Shown here: piece after piece, positions 7,435 through 14,954 of the stretch
How positions within the stretch are numbered: the first letter of the stretch is position 1
How the letters are laid out: each line of letters begins with the position of its first letter
Source of the DNA: DASXTB01 sp036505615
Lineage (GTDB): Bacteria; Acidobacteriota; UBA6911; JACQSX01
Direction of reading: 5' to 3'
Assembly (NCBI GenBank): GCA_036505615.1
Contig: DASXTB010000381.1
Span: 1-20,054 of the forward strand
Length of the DNA stretch: 20,054 nucleotides
Notes under the pieces: model-generated
What the model saw: only the letters and a program-made list of their open reading frames with translations
The model's database searches: none
Told to the model about the DNA's origin: nothing
Translations under genes and position numbers: made by a program

Positions 7435-9227
7435 GTAAGGCAGAATCGGGTCGGGCTAGGGAGCTTGGGCCTCTACTGGAAGAGCCAGCCGAGGTCCACG
7501 ACGGAATTATGGTGCTCGACCCGCACGATTTCCGGGTGATTGCGGTAAACGCTGAAATGCTGAAGCTTCTGAATGCCTCTCCGGAAGGGACGGTAGGCAA
7601 GACCTGGCAGGAGTTGGCCGACGAGAGCCTGACCCTCGGGGATTTTCATCTGTTTAAGTTTCTGGCGCCGGAACGTTTGCTGGAAGGCGAATGGAAACTC
7701 ATGTCTCTGCCGATCAGTAGCGCAAACGACAATTTCGCGGAACTGGTGAGCTACCCCATGCTGGACGCCCAGGCAAAGGTGAGCAAGATCGTACTTGTGG
7801 GGAGGGACATCTCTCTAAAGAAGCGCTTTGAAAATGACCTGAAAGAGCGCATGTACGAGCTTGCCACCCTGAATGATTTCAGCAAGGCGCTTCAGCGCAC
7901 CACAGACCTGAGTGAAGTGCTCCACATCACGCTGGTGGGAGTCACAGCCCAGCAGGGGCTTCAATTCAACAGGGCATTCATACTGCTTGTTTCTCCCATA
8001 ACCCAAAGCCTGGAGGGAAGAGTGGCGATCGGGCCGTCAGACCCGATCGAAGCCGGCGTGATCTGGTCAGAACTGAGTCAAAAAGGCTGGTCGCTGACCG
8101 ACCTGCTCAGCTCCTATGATTCCGAGCGATCCCTGGCCAAATCAAAGATCAGCAGGGAGATACAGCGCGTGCAGCTTCCCTTAAATCAGGCGGGCAACAT
8201 TCTGATTCGGGCGCTCAGAGAAAAGAGATCCTTCAACGTCGTCGGCGGAATTACCCACGATGGCTGGATTGCAGACCAGGATCTCAAGGATATCCTGGGG
8301 TCGGAAACGTTTGCTGTAATCCCTCTGTACACGAGGCACAAAGAGATCGGCATGCTGCTGGTGGACAATTGGATAAACAAGAATCCCATTTCATCGGATC
8401 AGGTAAAGCTGCTGGAAATCTTTGCCAGCCACGCCAGTTCTGCAATAGAGAATTCACAGCTTTATCAGGACCTGCAGGAAAAGGTTAAGGCTTTAGAGAT
8501 ATCCAGAGCCGCCCTGGAAGAAAACCAGCAGCTTTTGCTGAGGGCTGAGCGGCTCTCCACCGTCGGTCAAATGGCCGCTACGGTAGCGCACGAAATTCGC
8601 AATCCACTGGTTTCTATTGGCGGCTTTGCTCGCCTGCTCAAAAAACAAATGCGGGAAGACCATCCGATGCACGAAGACGTAGAGATCATTATCTCGGAGG
8701 TGCTGCGGCTGGAAAAGATTGTCTCCAATATTCTGCAGTATTCCCGCCAACAGCAGGCCGCGCTCCAGCCCACGGACGTGCACAGCATGATATACAAGAC
8801 GTTGGATGCGTTGAGGCTGGAAGTCCAGGAGCGACACATACTGGTGAGTCTGGACCTGGGCTCGGACATTCCGCCGGTGCAGGCGGATCCCGCTCAGTTG
8901 ATGCAGGTTTTTTACAACTTGATAACGAATGCTATCCATGCCCTAGATGAAGGGGGTACCATATCAGTATCCACGCGAAAGGATTCTGAGCACGTTTTAA
9001 TCAAGGTGAGGGATACTGGCTGCGGTATCCCGAAGGAGAACCTGGATAAGATTTTCACTCCGTTCTTTACTACCAAGTCTTCCGGAACCGGGCTTGGTCT
9101 GGCTGTAGTAGCTCAAATTTTGGACGCTCATGGAGGACGCATTGAGGTTTCCAGCAAAGTCAGAACCGGAACTGAATTCCGTGTTCGATTGCCGGTTGAG
9201 GGCGGTCGGATACCAAGTGAGAACTGA
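7431..9227 (+). CDS. soluble PAS-GAF sensor histidine kinase
   Basis: Two-component sensor of 598 residues with no membrane segment or signal peptide, so it senses a cytoplasmic cue. Domain order is a PAS-like domain (about 20-130, ending in LVGRDISLKKRFE), a GAF-like domain (about 145-345), a coiled-coil linker (about 348-378), HisKA with phospho-acceptor H387 in VAHEIRNPL, and HATPase_c with N-box NLITNAIHA (N500), G1 box DTGCGIP (D528), FTPFFTT and GTGLGL. All catalytic boxes are intact. The start ATG overlaps the glgA stop by 4 bases, tying its synthesis to glycogen synthase. A receiver-only protein follows 64 bases later and is the obvious partner. The ligand is unknown. Confidence 0.94.
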   Translation: MSKAESGRARELGPLLEEPAEVHDGIMVLDPHDFRVIAVNAEMLKLLNASPEGTVGKTWQELADESLTLGDFHLFKFLAPERLLEGEWKLMSLPISSANDNFAELVSYPMLDAQAKVSKIVLVGRDISLKKRFENDLKERMYELATLNDFSKALQRTTDLSEVLHITLVGVTAQQGLQFNRAFILLVSPITQSLEGRVAIGPSDPIEAGVIWSELSQKGWSLTDLLSSYDSERSLAKSKISREIQRVQLPLNQAGNILIRALREKRSFNVVGGITHDGWIADQDLKDILGSETFAVIPLYTRHKEIGMLLVDNWINKNPISSDQVKLLEIFASHASSAIENSQLYQDLQEKVKALEISRAALEENQQLLLRAERLSTVGQMAATVAHEIRNPLVSIGGFARLLKKQMREDHPMHEDVEIIISEVLRLEKIVSNILQYSRQQQAALQPTDVHSMIYKTLDALRLEVQERHILVSLDLGSDIPPVQADPAQLMQVFYNLITNAIHALDEGGTISVSTRKDSEHVLIKVRDTGCGIPKENLDKIFTPFFTTKSSGTGLGLAVVAQILDAHGGRIEVSSKVRTGTEFRVRLPVEGGRIPSEN

Positions 9228-9291
9228 GTAAAAAGAGAAGCAATAGAACGGCCCTGCGGCGTTTCCGCTTTGGGGGCCCGAAGGTGTACCC

Positions 9292-9675
9292 ATGAGCAAA
9301 AAACCAATCCGAATTTTGATCGTCGATGATGAGAGGAATATTCGCAAACTTTACGAAAAAGAATTTCAAGACTCTGGATACGAAGTGCTGCTGGCGGCGG
9401 ACGGACTGGAAGCGCTGAGCAAGGTGAAGAGTGACACCCCGGACTTGGTAATTCTGGATATTAGGATGCCTGCAATGGACGGCATTGAGGCGCTGGGCAA
9501 GATTCTCGGGACCAGCAATAAGATTCCCGTCATCCTCAATACCGCCTATACCGGCTATCAAAATAATTTTATGAGCTGGGCCGCGGATGCTTACGTCGTT
9601 AAATCTTCAGATCTTGGTCTGCTGAAAGCCAAAGTTAAAGAAGTCCTGACCAAGAAGGGTATTGCATCGGCTTGA
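9292..9675 (+). CDS. single-domain response regulator (receiver only)
   Basis: CheY-like receiver of 127 residues without an output domain. The acidic pocket D12-D13, phospho-acceptor D56 (VILDIRMP), switch T84, the aromatic Y101 and K104 (YVVK) are all present, so it should be phosphorylatable. A weak ribosome site (GAAGG) precedes the ATG. It sits immediately after the histidine kinase and before glgC. With no DNA-binding domain it must act by protein-protein contact or pass phosphate to another protein. Control of the glycogen enzymes is suggested by position only. Confidence 0.93.
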   Translation: MSKKPIRILIVDDERNIRKLYEKEFQDSGYEVLLAADGLEALSKVKSDTPDLVILDIRMPAMDGIEALGKILGTSNKIPVILNTAYTGYQNNFMSWAADAYVVKSSDLGLLKAKVKEVLTKKGIASA

Positions 9676-9754
9676 TCGAGTTCTCCGCTTTACCGTCATT
9701 GGAAATATTAAGCGGTTGAGTGACATTAACGGCCGGTCACGTCCGGCGGTAAAA

Positions 9755-9820
9755 CCCGAAGGGTTTACAGAGTATGGCCGGCGGCAAAGCCCGCCGTTGT
9801 TGCGGGAGTCGCCGCCGGTT
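9755..9820. repeat. intergenic repeat, family copy 1 (CCCGAAGG ... GGCAAAGCC)
   Basis: A palindrome-rich element with the order CCCGAAGGG, ACAGAGTA, GCCGGCGGCAAAGCC, GCGGGAG, GCCGCCGG. The same order of blocks recurs at 19274-19343, so this is a dispersed family. Its 5' part is a GAA-loop hairpin (GTAAAACCC/GGGTTTAC). It lies in the 271-base gap between the receiver gene and glgC, where I see no gene. Confidence 0.65.
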
Positions 9821-9946
9821 GGTCACCCCGATAAACCCTCCGACGCTGAACGCGTCGCAGAGCCTCAAAGCGGCTTGAACGTCGACGACCATGCCTGCGT
9901 CCGCGTCCACGAGGTCATGACTCGCTCGGTAATCAATTAGATCCTT

Positions 9947-11182
9947 ATGATCGACAGCACGCACCTATTGCGCGGAACCTTGACGCTGATCCTCGCCGGC
10001 GGTCAGGGGGAGAGGCTTTATCCGCTGACAAAGTGGAGAGCCAAGCCCTCGGTCTCTTTCGGGGGCGTCTACCGCATCATCGACTTTACCCTCTCCAACT
10101 GCCTCAATTCCGGCCTACGCAGAATCTATGTTCTGACGCAGTATCGTTCGCTCTCCATGGACAAGCATATCCGCCTCGGTTGGAATATATTCAACCACGA
10201 TAAGAACGAATTCATTTTTTCTGTTCCCCCCCAACAGCACTTTATCGGCAGCTGGTACCGTGGGACTGCCGATGCGGTCTTCCAGAACATCGATCTGCTT
10301 GAAGAGGAACAACCCCAGTATGTGGTAATCCTTTCAGGCGATCACATATACAAGATGAATTATGCGCTGATGCTGGAAGCCCATGTTACAAGCGGCGCCA
10401 GCGTCACAATTGGCGCCGTGCACGTCCCTATATCCGAAGCACGCCGTTTCGGAGTGCTCCAGTTGGGTGACGGCTGGCGCGTAACCGGATTTATTGAAAA
10501 GCCGGAAAGACCCGAGGAGCTGACCAGCGAGGCCGAGTTACTGATCAACATGGGCGTTTACGTCTTTAGCACTCCGGATCTGGTGCGGGCGGTCATCGAT
10601 GACGCGAAACAGGACACGGAACACGATTTTGGAAAGAACATACTCCCGGCTTTAGTAAAAGCCGGAGAAAGGGTTTATGCGCATCCGTTTCTGGACGAAA
10701 ACCGCAAGGAGTCGGAATACTGGCGCGACATTGGAACGCTCGATTCCTATTATCATGCGAGCATGGATCTGGTATCGGTCAGTCCTGCGTTTAATCTCTA
10801 CGATCCGGAATGGCCCATACGGACCGCGCAGCCGCAGCTTCCTCCGGCCAAACTTCTTTTTCAGCTTACGTCCGAGCAGCGCGTCGGAGCTGGCTACGAC
10901 TCGGTGATCTCAGCCGGGTGCATTATCAGTGGCGGTGAGGTCCAGCGTTGTGTGCTCTCTCCCGGGGTGAGGGTACGAAGTTACAGCCATGTGGTAGATT
11001 CGATCTTGATGGAAAACGTGGAGATCGGGCGAAGCTGCCATCTGAAGAAAGTGATCGTAGACGAAGGGGTGCGTATACCGGAAGGAACGCGGGTAGGGTT
11101 CGACCTGGAAGAGGACCTGCATCGATTTACGGTGAGCGACGGGGGCGTGGTGGTGATTCCCAGCGGGACGTACTTCGACTAG
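9947..11182 (+). CDS. glgC: glucose-1-phosphate adenylyltransferase
   Basis: Makes ADP-glucose from ATP and glucose-1-phosphate, the committed step of glycogen synthesis; 411 residues, normal for the bacterial enzyme. The nucleotide loop is LAGGQGERLYPLT (G18-R23) followed by RAKPSVSFGG. GDHIYKMNY (D132), FIEKP (184-186) and DIGTLDSYY mark the catalytic domain. The C-terminal left-handed beta-helix has VISAGCIISGG and CHLKKVIVDEGVRIPEGT. The ATG at 9947 has little Shine-Dalgarno ahead of it (AATTAGATCC). It is separated from the glgA-kinase-receiver run by a repeat-bearing spacer, so it may have its own promoter or be read through. Confidence 0.96.
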   Translation: MIDSTHLLRGTLTLILAGGQGERLYPLTKWRAKPSVSFGGVYRIIDFTLSNCLNSGLRRIYVLTQYRSLSMDKHIRLGWNIFNHDKNEFIFSVPPQQHFIGSWYRGTADAVFQNIDLLEEEQPQYVVILSGDHIYKMNYALMLEAHVTSGASVTIGAVHVPISEARRFGVLQLGDGWRVTGFIEKPERPEELTSEAELLINMGVYVFSTPDLVRAVIDDAKQDTEHDFGKNILPALVKAGERVYAHPFLDENRKESEYWRDIGTLDSYYHASMDLVSVSPAFNLYDPEWPIRTAQPQLPPAKLLFQLTSEQRVGAGYDSVISAGCIISGGEVQRCVLSPGVRVRSYSHVVDSILMENVEIGRSCHLKKVIVDEGVRIPEGTRVGFDLEEDLHRFTVSDGGVVVIPSGTYFD

Positions 11183-11250
11183 GGGCTGTAACAGAAAAAT
11201 CAGTAGCGATTTAAATGTCCCATTCAGCCGCTAGCGATCTTCTTTTACAA

Positions 11251-11520
11251 TTAGTGACTAGAAACTAGCTCGGATTCTTCGGAAGGTTTCTTTTTCTGCT
11301 CGTCGGTGAGTTTGTAGCCGTTCTCTTTAAACTTCTTACCATCTTCGGTCAGTTGGGGATCTTCGTCCCCACGGCGCGGAATGCCGGTGTGGCAGAAAGT
11401 GCAGTTCTTCTCCGTCTCCTTTTTATATTTAAGCGTCGCCTTTGTATCGAGACTTAGAAAGAAGACGGCCCCTGCGAAAATGATTGCAAAAACCAATGCC
11501 GGCAGGACTCTATATTTCAT
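11251..11520 (-). CDS. small membrane-anchored or exported mono-heme c-type cytochrome-like protein
   Basis: Protein of 89 residues from ATG 11520, chosen because GAGGTGAGAAAACA gives a good ribosome site; upstream in-frame codons lack one. An N-terminal hydrophobic segment (about 6-24) is an uncleaved anchor or signal peptide. One heme site C40-T-F-C43-H44 follows, then a Lys/Glu-rich tail (EDGKKFKENGYKLTDEQKKK). The only Met is the initiator, so a Met axial ligand is excluded. Small CxxCH proteins with a KKF/KYY segment after the heme are common in Acidobacteriota-like genomes (recollection). The last residues (ELVSSH) and the TAA are encoded by short heptad-like DNA. The redox partner is unknown; nth is divergent. 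Confidence 0.8.
   Translation of the reverse strand: MKYRVLPALVFAIIFAGAVFFLSLDTKATLKYKKETEKNCTFCHTGIPRRGDEDPQLTEDGKKFKENGYKLTDEQKKKPSEESELVSSH
11254..11268. repeat. short heptad array G inside the cytochrome 3' end
   Basis: GTGACTA, GAAACTA, G: two period-7 units related to array B. They lie across the last codons of the cytochrome-like gene, ending at its TAA. Too short to be certain alone, but consistent with the other arrays. Confidence 0.4.
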
Positions 11521-11588
11521 TGTTTTCTCACCTCGCCTTTCCCCTCCGCCGGGCAGCGAGCCTGTTGACAAAACACCTCGACCATTAG

Positions 11589-11613
11589 GATGCATTCACT
11601 AAGATGCATTCAC
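11589..11613. repeat. 11-bp direct repeat spaced 14 bases
   Basis: GATGCATTCAC occurs at 11589-11599 and again at 11603-11613, in the 227-base gap between the divergent cytochrome and nth genes. The 14-base spacing is more than one helical turn. It could be a tandem activator/repressor site or a two-unit remnant of a period-7 array. Confidence 0.45.
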
Positions 11614-11747
11614 GCCTGCGAAGTTGTTAATTATTTGGAGCGGCGAAACCAGCACGATCTGGCAAACCTATTGTCCCTCCTTGCTTTAATGATTTGCGGT
11701 AAGCTATTGTAAACCCACCATATCAATATCCTTGAGACGAGGGATTG

Positions 11748-12413
11748 ATGCCTCGAAAGCTAGCTCGGAAGCCTTCAAAGAAAGTGCAAAGAATCCTGGA
11801 GGGCTTGGACGAGTCTTATCCGGAAGCTCACTGCGAACTCGAGTTTCAGAATCCTCTGCAGCTGTTAGTGGCCACTATTCTTTCAGCGCAATGCACCGAC
11901 CGTCGAGTGAACGCGGTGACGCGCCAGCTTTTCAAGAAGTACAAAACTGCAAGGGACTTCGCGAAGGCTGATTTGAAAGACTTGCAGAAGGAGATTCGCC
12001 CTACCGGCTTTTTCAGAAATAAGAGCAAAAGCATCCAGGCGGCCGGTGAGATGCTGACCCGGGAGTTCGGCGGCGGGGTGCCTCGTTCCATGGAAGAGTT
12101 GCTGAAGTTACCTGGCGTGGCGCGAAAGACGGCAAATGTGGTACTCGGGACCGCCTACGGCATTGCCGACGGAATTGTCGTCGATACGCACGTGCGCAGG
12201 GTTTCCCAGCGCCTTGGACTGACTGAAAACGAGAGCGCCGATAAGATTGAGCAGGACCTGATGAGCCAAATACCGCGCGACCGTTGGATCTCGTTCGCTC
12301 ACCAGTTGATCTGGCATGGGCGGCGGGTGTGCCATGCGCGCAAGCCACTTTGCCAGCAGTGTAACCTCACCGCCGTGTGCGACTATTACCGGCAGGTACG
12401 AGATGGCCGTTAG
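11748..12413 (+). CDS. nth: endonuclease III (DNA glycosylase/AP lyase)
   Basis: Base-excision repair enzyme removing oxidised pyrimidines and cleaving AP sites; 221 residues. ATG 11748 is chosen; TTG 11745 directly before it is also in frame, and GACGAGGGA provides the ribosome site. The helix-hairpin-helix LPGVARKTANVVL carries catalytic K127, and VDTHVRR carries D146. The [4Fe-4S] loop is canonical C195-x6-C202-x2-C205-x5-C211. LSAQCTD (45-51) is the usual N-terminal signature. The 3' end overlaps the start of the permease gene by 11 bases. Confidence 0.97.
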   Translation: MPRKLARKPSKKVQRILEGLDESYPEAHCELEFQNPLQLLVATILSAQCTDRRVNAVTRQLFKKYKTARDFAKADLKDLQKEIRPTGFFRNKSKSIQAAGEMLTREFGGGVPRSMEELLKLPGVARKTANVVLGTAYGIADGIVVDTHVRRVSQRLGLTENESADKIEQDLMSQIPRDRWISFAHQLIWHGRRVCHARKPLCQQCNLTAVCDYYRQVRDGR

Positions 12414-13461
12414 CTGGAAAGCATCTCGACTGTTTCTCCTATTATGCCTCGGCTTGGTCTTGTATCTTTTCCTTTGGATCTTGTCGCCGTTTCTGACCCC
12501 TATTTTGCTGGCCATCGTGACTGTGACACTTTTCTATCCCAGTTACGCAAATGTTGACCGAAAGCTCAGGCACAAGCCCAATCTAAGCTCTTTTTTCATG
12601 TGCGTTTTCATAACCTTCCTGATCATCATACCGACGTTTCTGCTGGCCGTGACGCTATCTAACGAAATTCAGCGCGCTTTTTCCGACTACCAGACCAGCG
12701 TCCAGGAGGGCACGTTTCACATCGAAGGGAGCGAGCGTTTGGTCGCCGGCTGGAACAAGATAAGAAGTGTGCTCGGTCTCAAGCAGATGGATTTTCACAG
12801 TGGAATGGAAGCTGCAATTCGGGAGATCGGGCTTTTTCTGGTGCAAAACAGTTCGGTCATTCTGGCCGGATTTGCCCATCTGGTTGCGGACTTTTTCATT
12901 ATGATCTTTACACTCTTTTTTCTCTTTAGGGACGGCAAGACGTTCCTCCATGAAATTATGGGCCTCATGCCGCTTAGCCGCGCACACACAAACCGAATGG
13001 TAGACCGATTTAAACAAACCATCTTCGCCACTTTTTTCGGAAGCTTTGTCAACGCAACCGTGCAGGGCATTTCGGTGGGTCTGCTACTCTGGATATTTCA
13101 GTTCCAGAATGCTCTTTTGTGGGGAATGCTTACCGCGATTACTTCTCTGGTCCCGCTGGTCGGATCCGGGCTGGTTTGGGTCCCTGCCACCATTTATCTA
13201 TTTTTGCGCGGCTTCTGGGGACGGGCCTTGATTCTCGCAATCTACGGGGCGGTCGGCATCCCGATGCTTGACAATATTCTGCGTCCCTTGGTGATCAAGA
13301 AAACGTCTGAGGATCTTCATACGCTGCTGATTTTCTTTGGCATCCTGGGAGGCATCTGGGTTTTTGGCTTTCCTGGATTGATTCTGGGTCCTGTCATTGT
13401 AGCCTTTACAGTCACGATACTGGATATGGTCAAGCTCGAGTTTCGACAAGAGGCGGAATGA
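12403..13461 (+). CDS. AI-2E family transporter (YdiK/PerM-like membrane protein)
   Basis: Integral membrane protein of 352 residues. The start ATG 12403 lies inside the last codons of nth, giving translational coupling; upstream in-frame codons fall within nth and are rejected. Two hydrophobic helices near the N-terminus (about 8-47), a third at about 63-86, a large soluble loop (about 86-150), then several helices (about 152-340) with AITSLVPLVGSGLVW and the C-terminal PLVIKKTSEDLHTLLIFFGILGG region match the AI-2E/PerM family. Members include a proposed autoinducer-2 exporter and Na+/H+ antiporters, so the substrate is not assignable. Its TGA sits in a GGAATGA unit at the edge of heptad array C. 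Confidence 0.9.
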   Translation: MAVSWKASRLFLLLCLGLVLYLFLWILSPFLTPILLAIVTVTLFYPSYANVDRKLRHKPNLSSFFMCVFITFLIIIPTFLLAVTLSNEIQRAFSDYQTSVQEGTFHIEGSERLVAGWNKIRSVLGLKQMDFHSGMEAAIREIGLFLVQNSSVILAGFAHLVADFFIMIFTLFFLFRDGKTFLHEIMGLMPLSRAHTNRMVDRFKQTIFATFFGSFVNATVQGISVGLLLWIFQFQNALLWGMLTAITSLVPLVGSGLVWVPATIYLFLRGFWGRALILAIYGAVGIPMLDNILRPLVIKKTSEDLHTLLIFFGILGGIWVFGFPGLILGPVIVAFTVTILDMVKLEFRQEAE

Positions 13462-13490
13462 CGAATTTCGAATGGCGAATGACGAATGAC
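13462..13490 (+). repeat. heptad array C (CGAATGA/CGAATTT type)
   Basis: CGAATTT, CGAATGG, CGAATGA, CGAATGA, C: four perfect-length units starting on the base after the permease stop. The stop codon itself lies in the related block CGGAATGA. Array D (13668-13716) is the same family on the opposite strand. Confidence 0.85.
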
Positions 13491-13494
13491 AAAA

Positions 13495-13629
13495 CAAAAC
13501 TATGAAACCACGGGGAACACTGGGAACACGGGGACCACAAGGGCTTTCGAAATCGGCAGCAAATTCTTATTAATAAAGGAATCATTAAATTCCCCGTGTT
13601 CCCAGTGTCCCCCGTGGTTCGTAGTTTTG
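13495..13629. repeat. long imperfect inverted repeat (arms 38 and 37 bases)
   Basis: The left arm 13495-13532 reads CAAAACTATGAAACCACGGG and on to AACACGGG. The right arm 13593-13629, reverse complemented, reads CAAAACTACGAACCACGGGG and on to AACACGGG. They differ at about four positions over 37 bases, with a roughly 60-base AT-rich loop. It lies between the convergent permease and thiD genes, so it could fold in either transcript and act as a bidirectional terminator. A third copy of the arm sequence occurs at 16023-16070, which favours a dispersed repeat. Confidence 0.85.
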
Positions 13630-13667
13630 AGACACTCTCTGTCCCCTCTCCCCCAATTTCGCGTCTT

Positions 13668-13716
13668 GCATTCGAAATTCGCCGTTCGAAATTCGCCATT
13701 CGAAATTCCTCATTCG
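13668..13716 (-). repeat. heptad array D (same family as C, minus orientation)
   Basis: Seven exact-length units. Read on the minus strand they are CGAATGA, GGAATTT, CGAATGG, CGAATTT, CGAACGG, CGAATTT, CGAATGC. The first unit encodes the last Glu codon region and the TGA stop of thiD. Relative to its own gene the array has the same orientation and order as array C has to the permease gene. Two further degenerate units may extend it to about 13655. Confidence 0.88.
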
Positions 13717-14504
13717 AAACTCCCGACGGGCCCCGGTCCCTGTCCTACCTTGTATGCATTCTTGAGCGCCGCGACGACATAATCTTTGGCTTGGGCAATT
13801 GCTTCTTCGAGAGACTCCTGGCGGGCAAGAAACGCCGCAATGGCCGCTGACAGCGTACAGCCGGTGCCGCGGGTATTCCTGGTGCGAATCCTCGGGCCGG
13901 CAAAACGGACGATACGAGCGCCATTGTAGAATATGTCGATCGCAGGCCCCGGCAAGTGTCCTCCCTTAATCAGGACAGGACAGCCGGTGCGGTCGAAAAT
14001 CATGGCTGCGGCGCGCTCCATCCCTCGCAATGTCCGAACCGATTCCTTCGTTAGTCTCTCGGCCTCCAGCAAATTGGGCGTCACGAGCCGGCCAAGCGGG
14101 ATCAGCTCTTGGCCCAGAGCACTTACGGCTCCCGCCTGCAGAAGCGCCAGACCCGAGCTGGAAACCATGACAGGATCGATCACTAAATTCCTGATGTTGA
14201 ACTGCTTAACAGCGGCAGCAACGGTTCTGACAGTTGCGCGGTTGCCGAGCATTCCCGTTTTCGCCGCGTCGCACCCCAGGTCGGAAATTACCGAGCCAAT
14301 CTGTGCCTTAATTAGGTGCGGCGAAAGGACAGCAAGTTTCTGAACGCCGCAGGTGTTCTGTGCGGTGACACAGGTGATGGCCGATGCTCCGTGAACCATC
14401 AAGTTTCGGAAAACCTTAAGATCGGCCTGAATGCCGGAGCAGCCTCCGCTGTCGGATCCCGCGATGGTTAAAGCAATTTTTGGTTTGCCCTTGATATTTT
14501 TCAA
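13710..14504 (-). CDS. thiD: hydroxymethylpyrimidine/phosphomethylpyrimidine kinase
   Basis: Thiamine-pathway kinase phosphorylating HMP and HMP-phosphate; 264 residues. The start is TTG 14504, since no in-frame ATG exists before the conserved IAGSDSGGCSGIQADLK (14-30); GGAAG lies about 9 bases upstream. CVTAQNTCGV, KTGMLG, VIDPVMVSSSG, TPNLLEAE and VLIKGGH follow in family order. The C-terminal anion-hole/catalytic segment is N-T-R212-GTGC216; the family usually has His at the R212 position. The final residues and stop are encoded by heptad array D. It is divergent from the YtxH gene and has no thiamine neighbours or recognisable TPP riboswitch in the 103-base upstream gap. Confidence 0.93.
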   Translation of the reverse strand: MKNIKGKPKIALTIAGSDSGGCSGIQADLKVFRNLMVHGASAITCVTAQNTCGVQKLAVLSPHLIKAQIGSVISDLGCDAAKTGMLGNRATVRTVAAAVKQFNIRNLVIDPVMVSSSGLALLQAGAVSALGQELIPLGRLVTPNLLEAERLTKESVRTLRGMERAAAMIFDRTGCPVLIKGGHLPGPAIDIFYNGARIVRFAGPRIRTRNTRGTGCTLSAAIAAFLARQESLEEAIAQAKDYVVAALKNAYKVGQGPGPVGSFE

Positions 14505-14529
14505 ATATTCGCTTCCATCTAAGCCGGCG

Positions 14530-14558
14530 CAGCCAATTGATGCTAAGATGATTGGCTG
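14530..14558. promoter_or_regulatory. inverted repeat in the thiD/ytxH divergent promoter region
   Basis: CAGCCAAT (14530-14537), 13 bases, ATTGGCTG (14551-14558) is a perfect 8-bp inverted repeat midway between two divergent starts. The position fits a dimeric regulator site serving one or both genes. No regulator gene is nearby and I cannot assign convincing -10/-35 boxes. Confidence 0.4.
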
Positions 14559-14607
14559 TGGTAGCTTACTATTTTCCGATTAACCGTTCTATTCGGAGGT
14601 AAATATC

Positions 14608-14937
14608 ATGAGCAAGTCAGGTGAAAACTTCCTTTACTTTCTGATCGGGAGCTTTGTCGGAGCTTCGGTAGCTCTGCTGATGGCGCCCAAATCGGGAAAG
14701 GAAACGCGCGACATGATCGGCACGAAAGCCCGGGAAGGCGCCGACTACTTGACTACCAAGAGTCGGGAAGTGGTCGATGTGGTTGGGACTAAAAGCCGGA
14801 ATCTGCAAAGTCAGGCAAACGAACTGGTCGATCGGGGTGTTGAGGTCATCAATCGTCAGAAAGATCAGTTGGCCGCCGCCATTGAGGCTGGCAAATCGGC
14901 CTACCGCGACGAAAAGTCCAAATTGCGGCAGGAATAG
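14608..14937 (+). CDS. YtxH domain-containing protein
   Basis: Small protein of 109 residues preceded by a strong ribosome site (GGAGGTAAATATC). One N-terminal membrane helix (about 8-25) runs into the YtxH signature LLMAPKSGKETRDMI (24-38). The rest is a long amphipathic Lys/Glu/Ala-rich helix. In Bacillus the ytxGHJ operon is a general stress operon; the molecular role of YtxH is not known. The next gene starts 17 bases after the stop and encodes a YtxG/DUF948-like protein, repeating that pairing. Confidence 0.88.
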   Translation: MSKSGENFLYFLIGSFVGASVALLMAPKSGKETRDMIGTKAREGADYLTTKSREVVDVVGTKSRNLQSQANELVDRGVEVINRQKDQLAAAIEAGKSAYRDEKSKLRQE

Positions 14938-14954
14938 CTCTCCGGAGAACAGGT

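Noticed and set aside
9662..9940. 92-codon frame between the receiver gene and glgC
   Set aside because: Runs through palindromic repeat DNA, has no ribosome site, and its composition does not look like a protein.
14505..14607. TPP riboswitch upstream of thiD
   Set aside because: The gap is only 103 bases and I could not find the conserved thi-box sequences.
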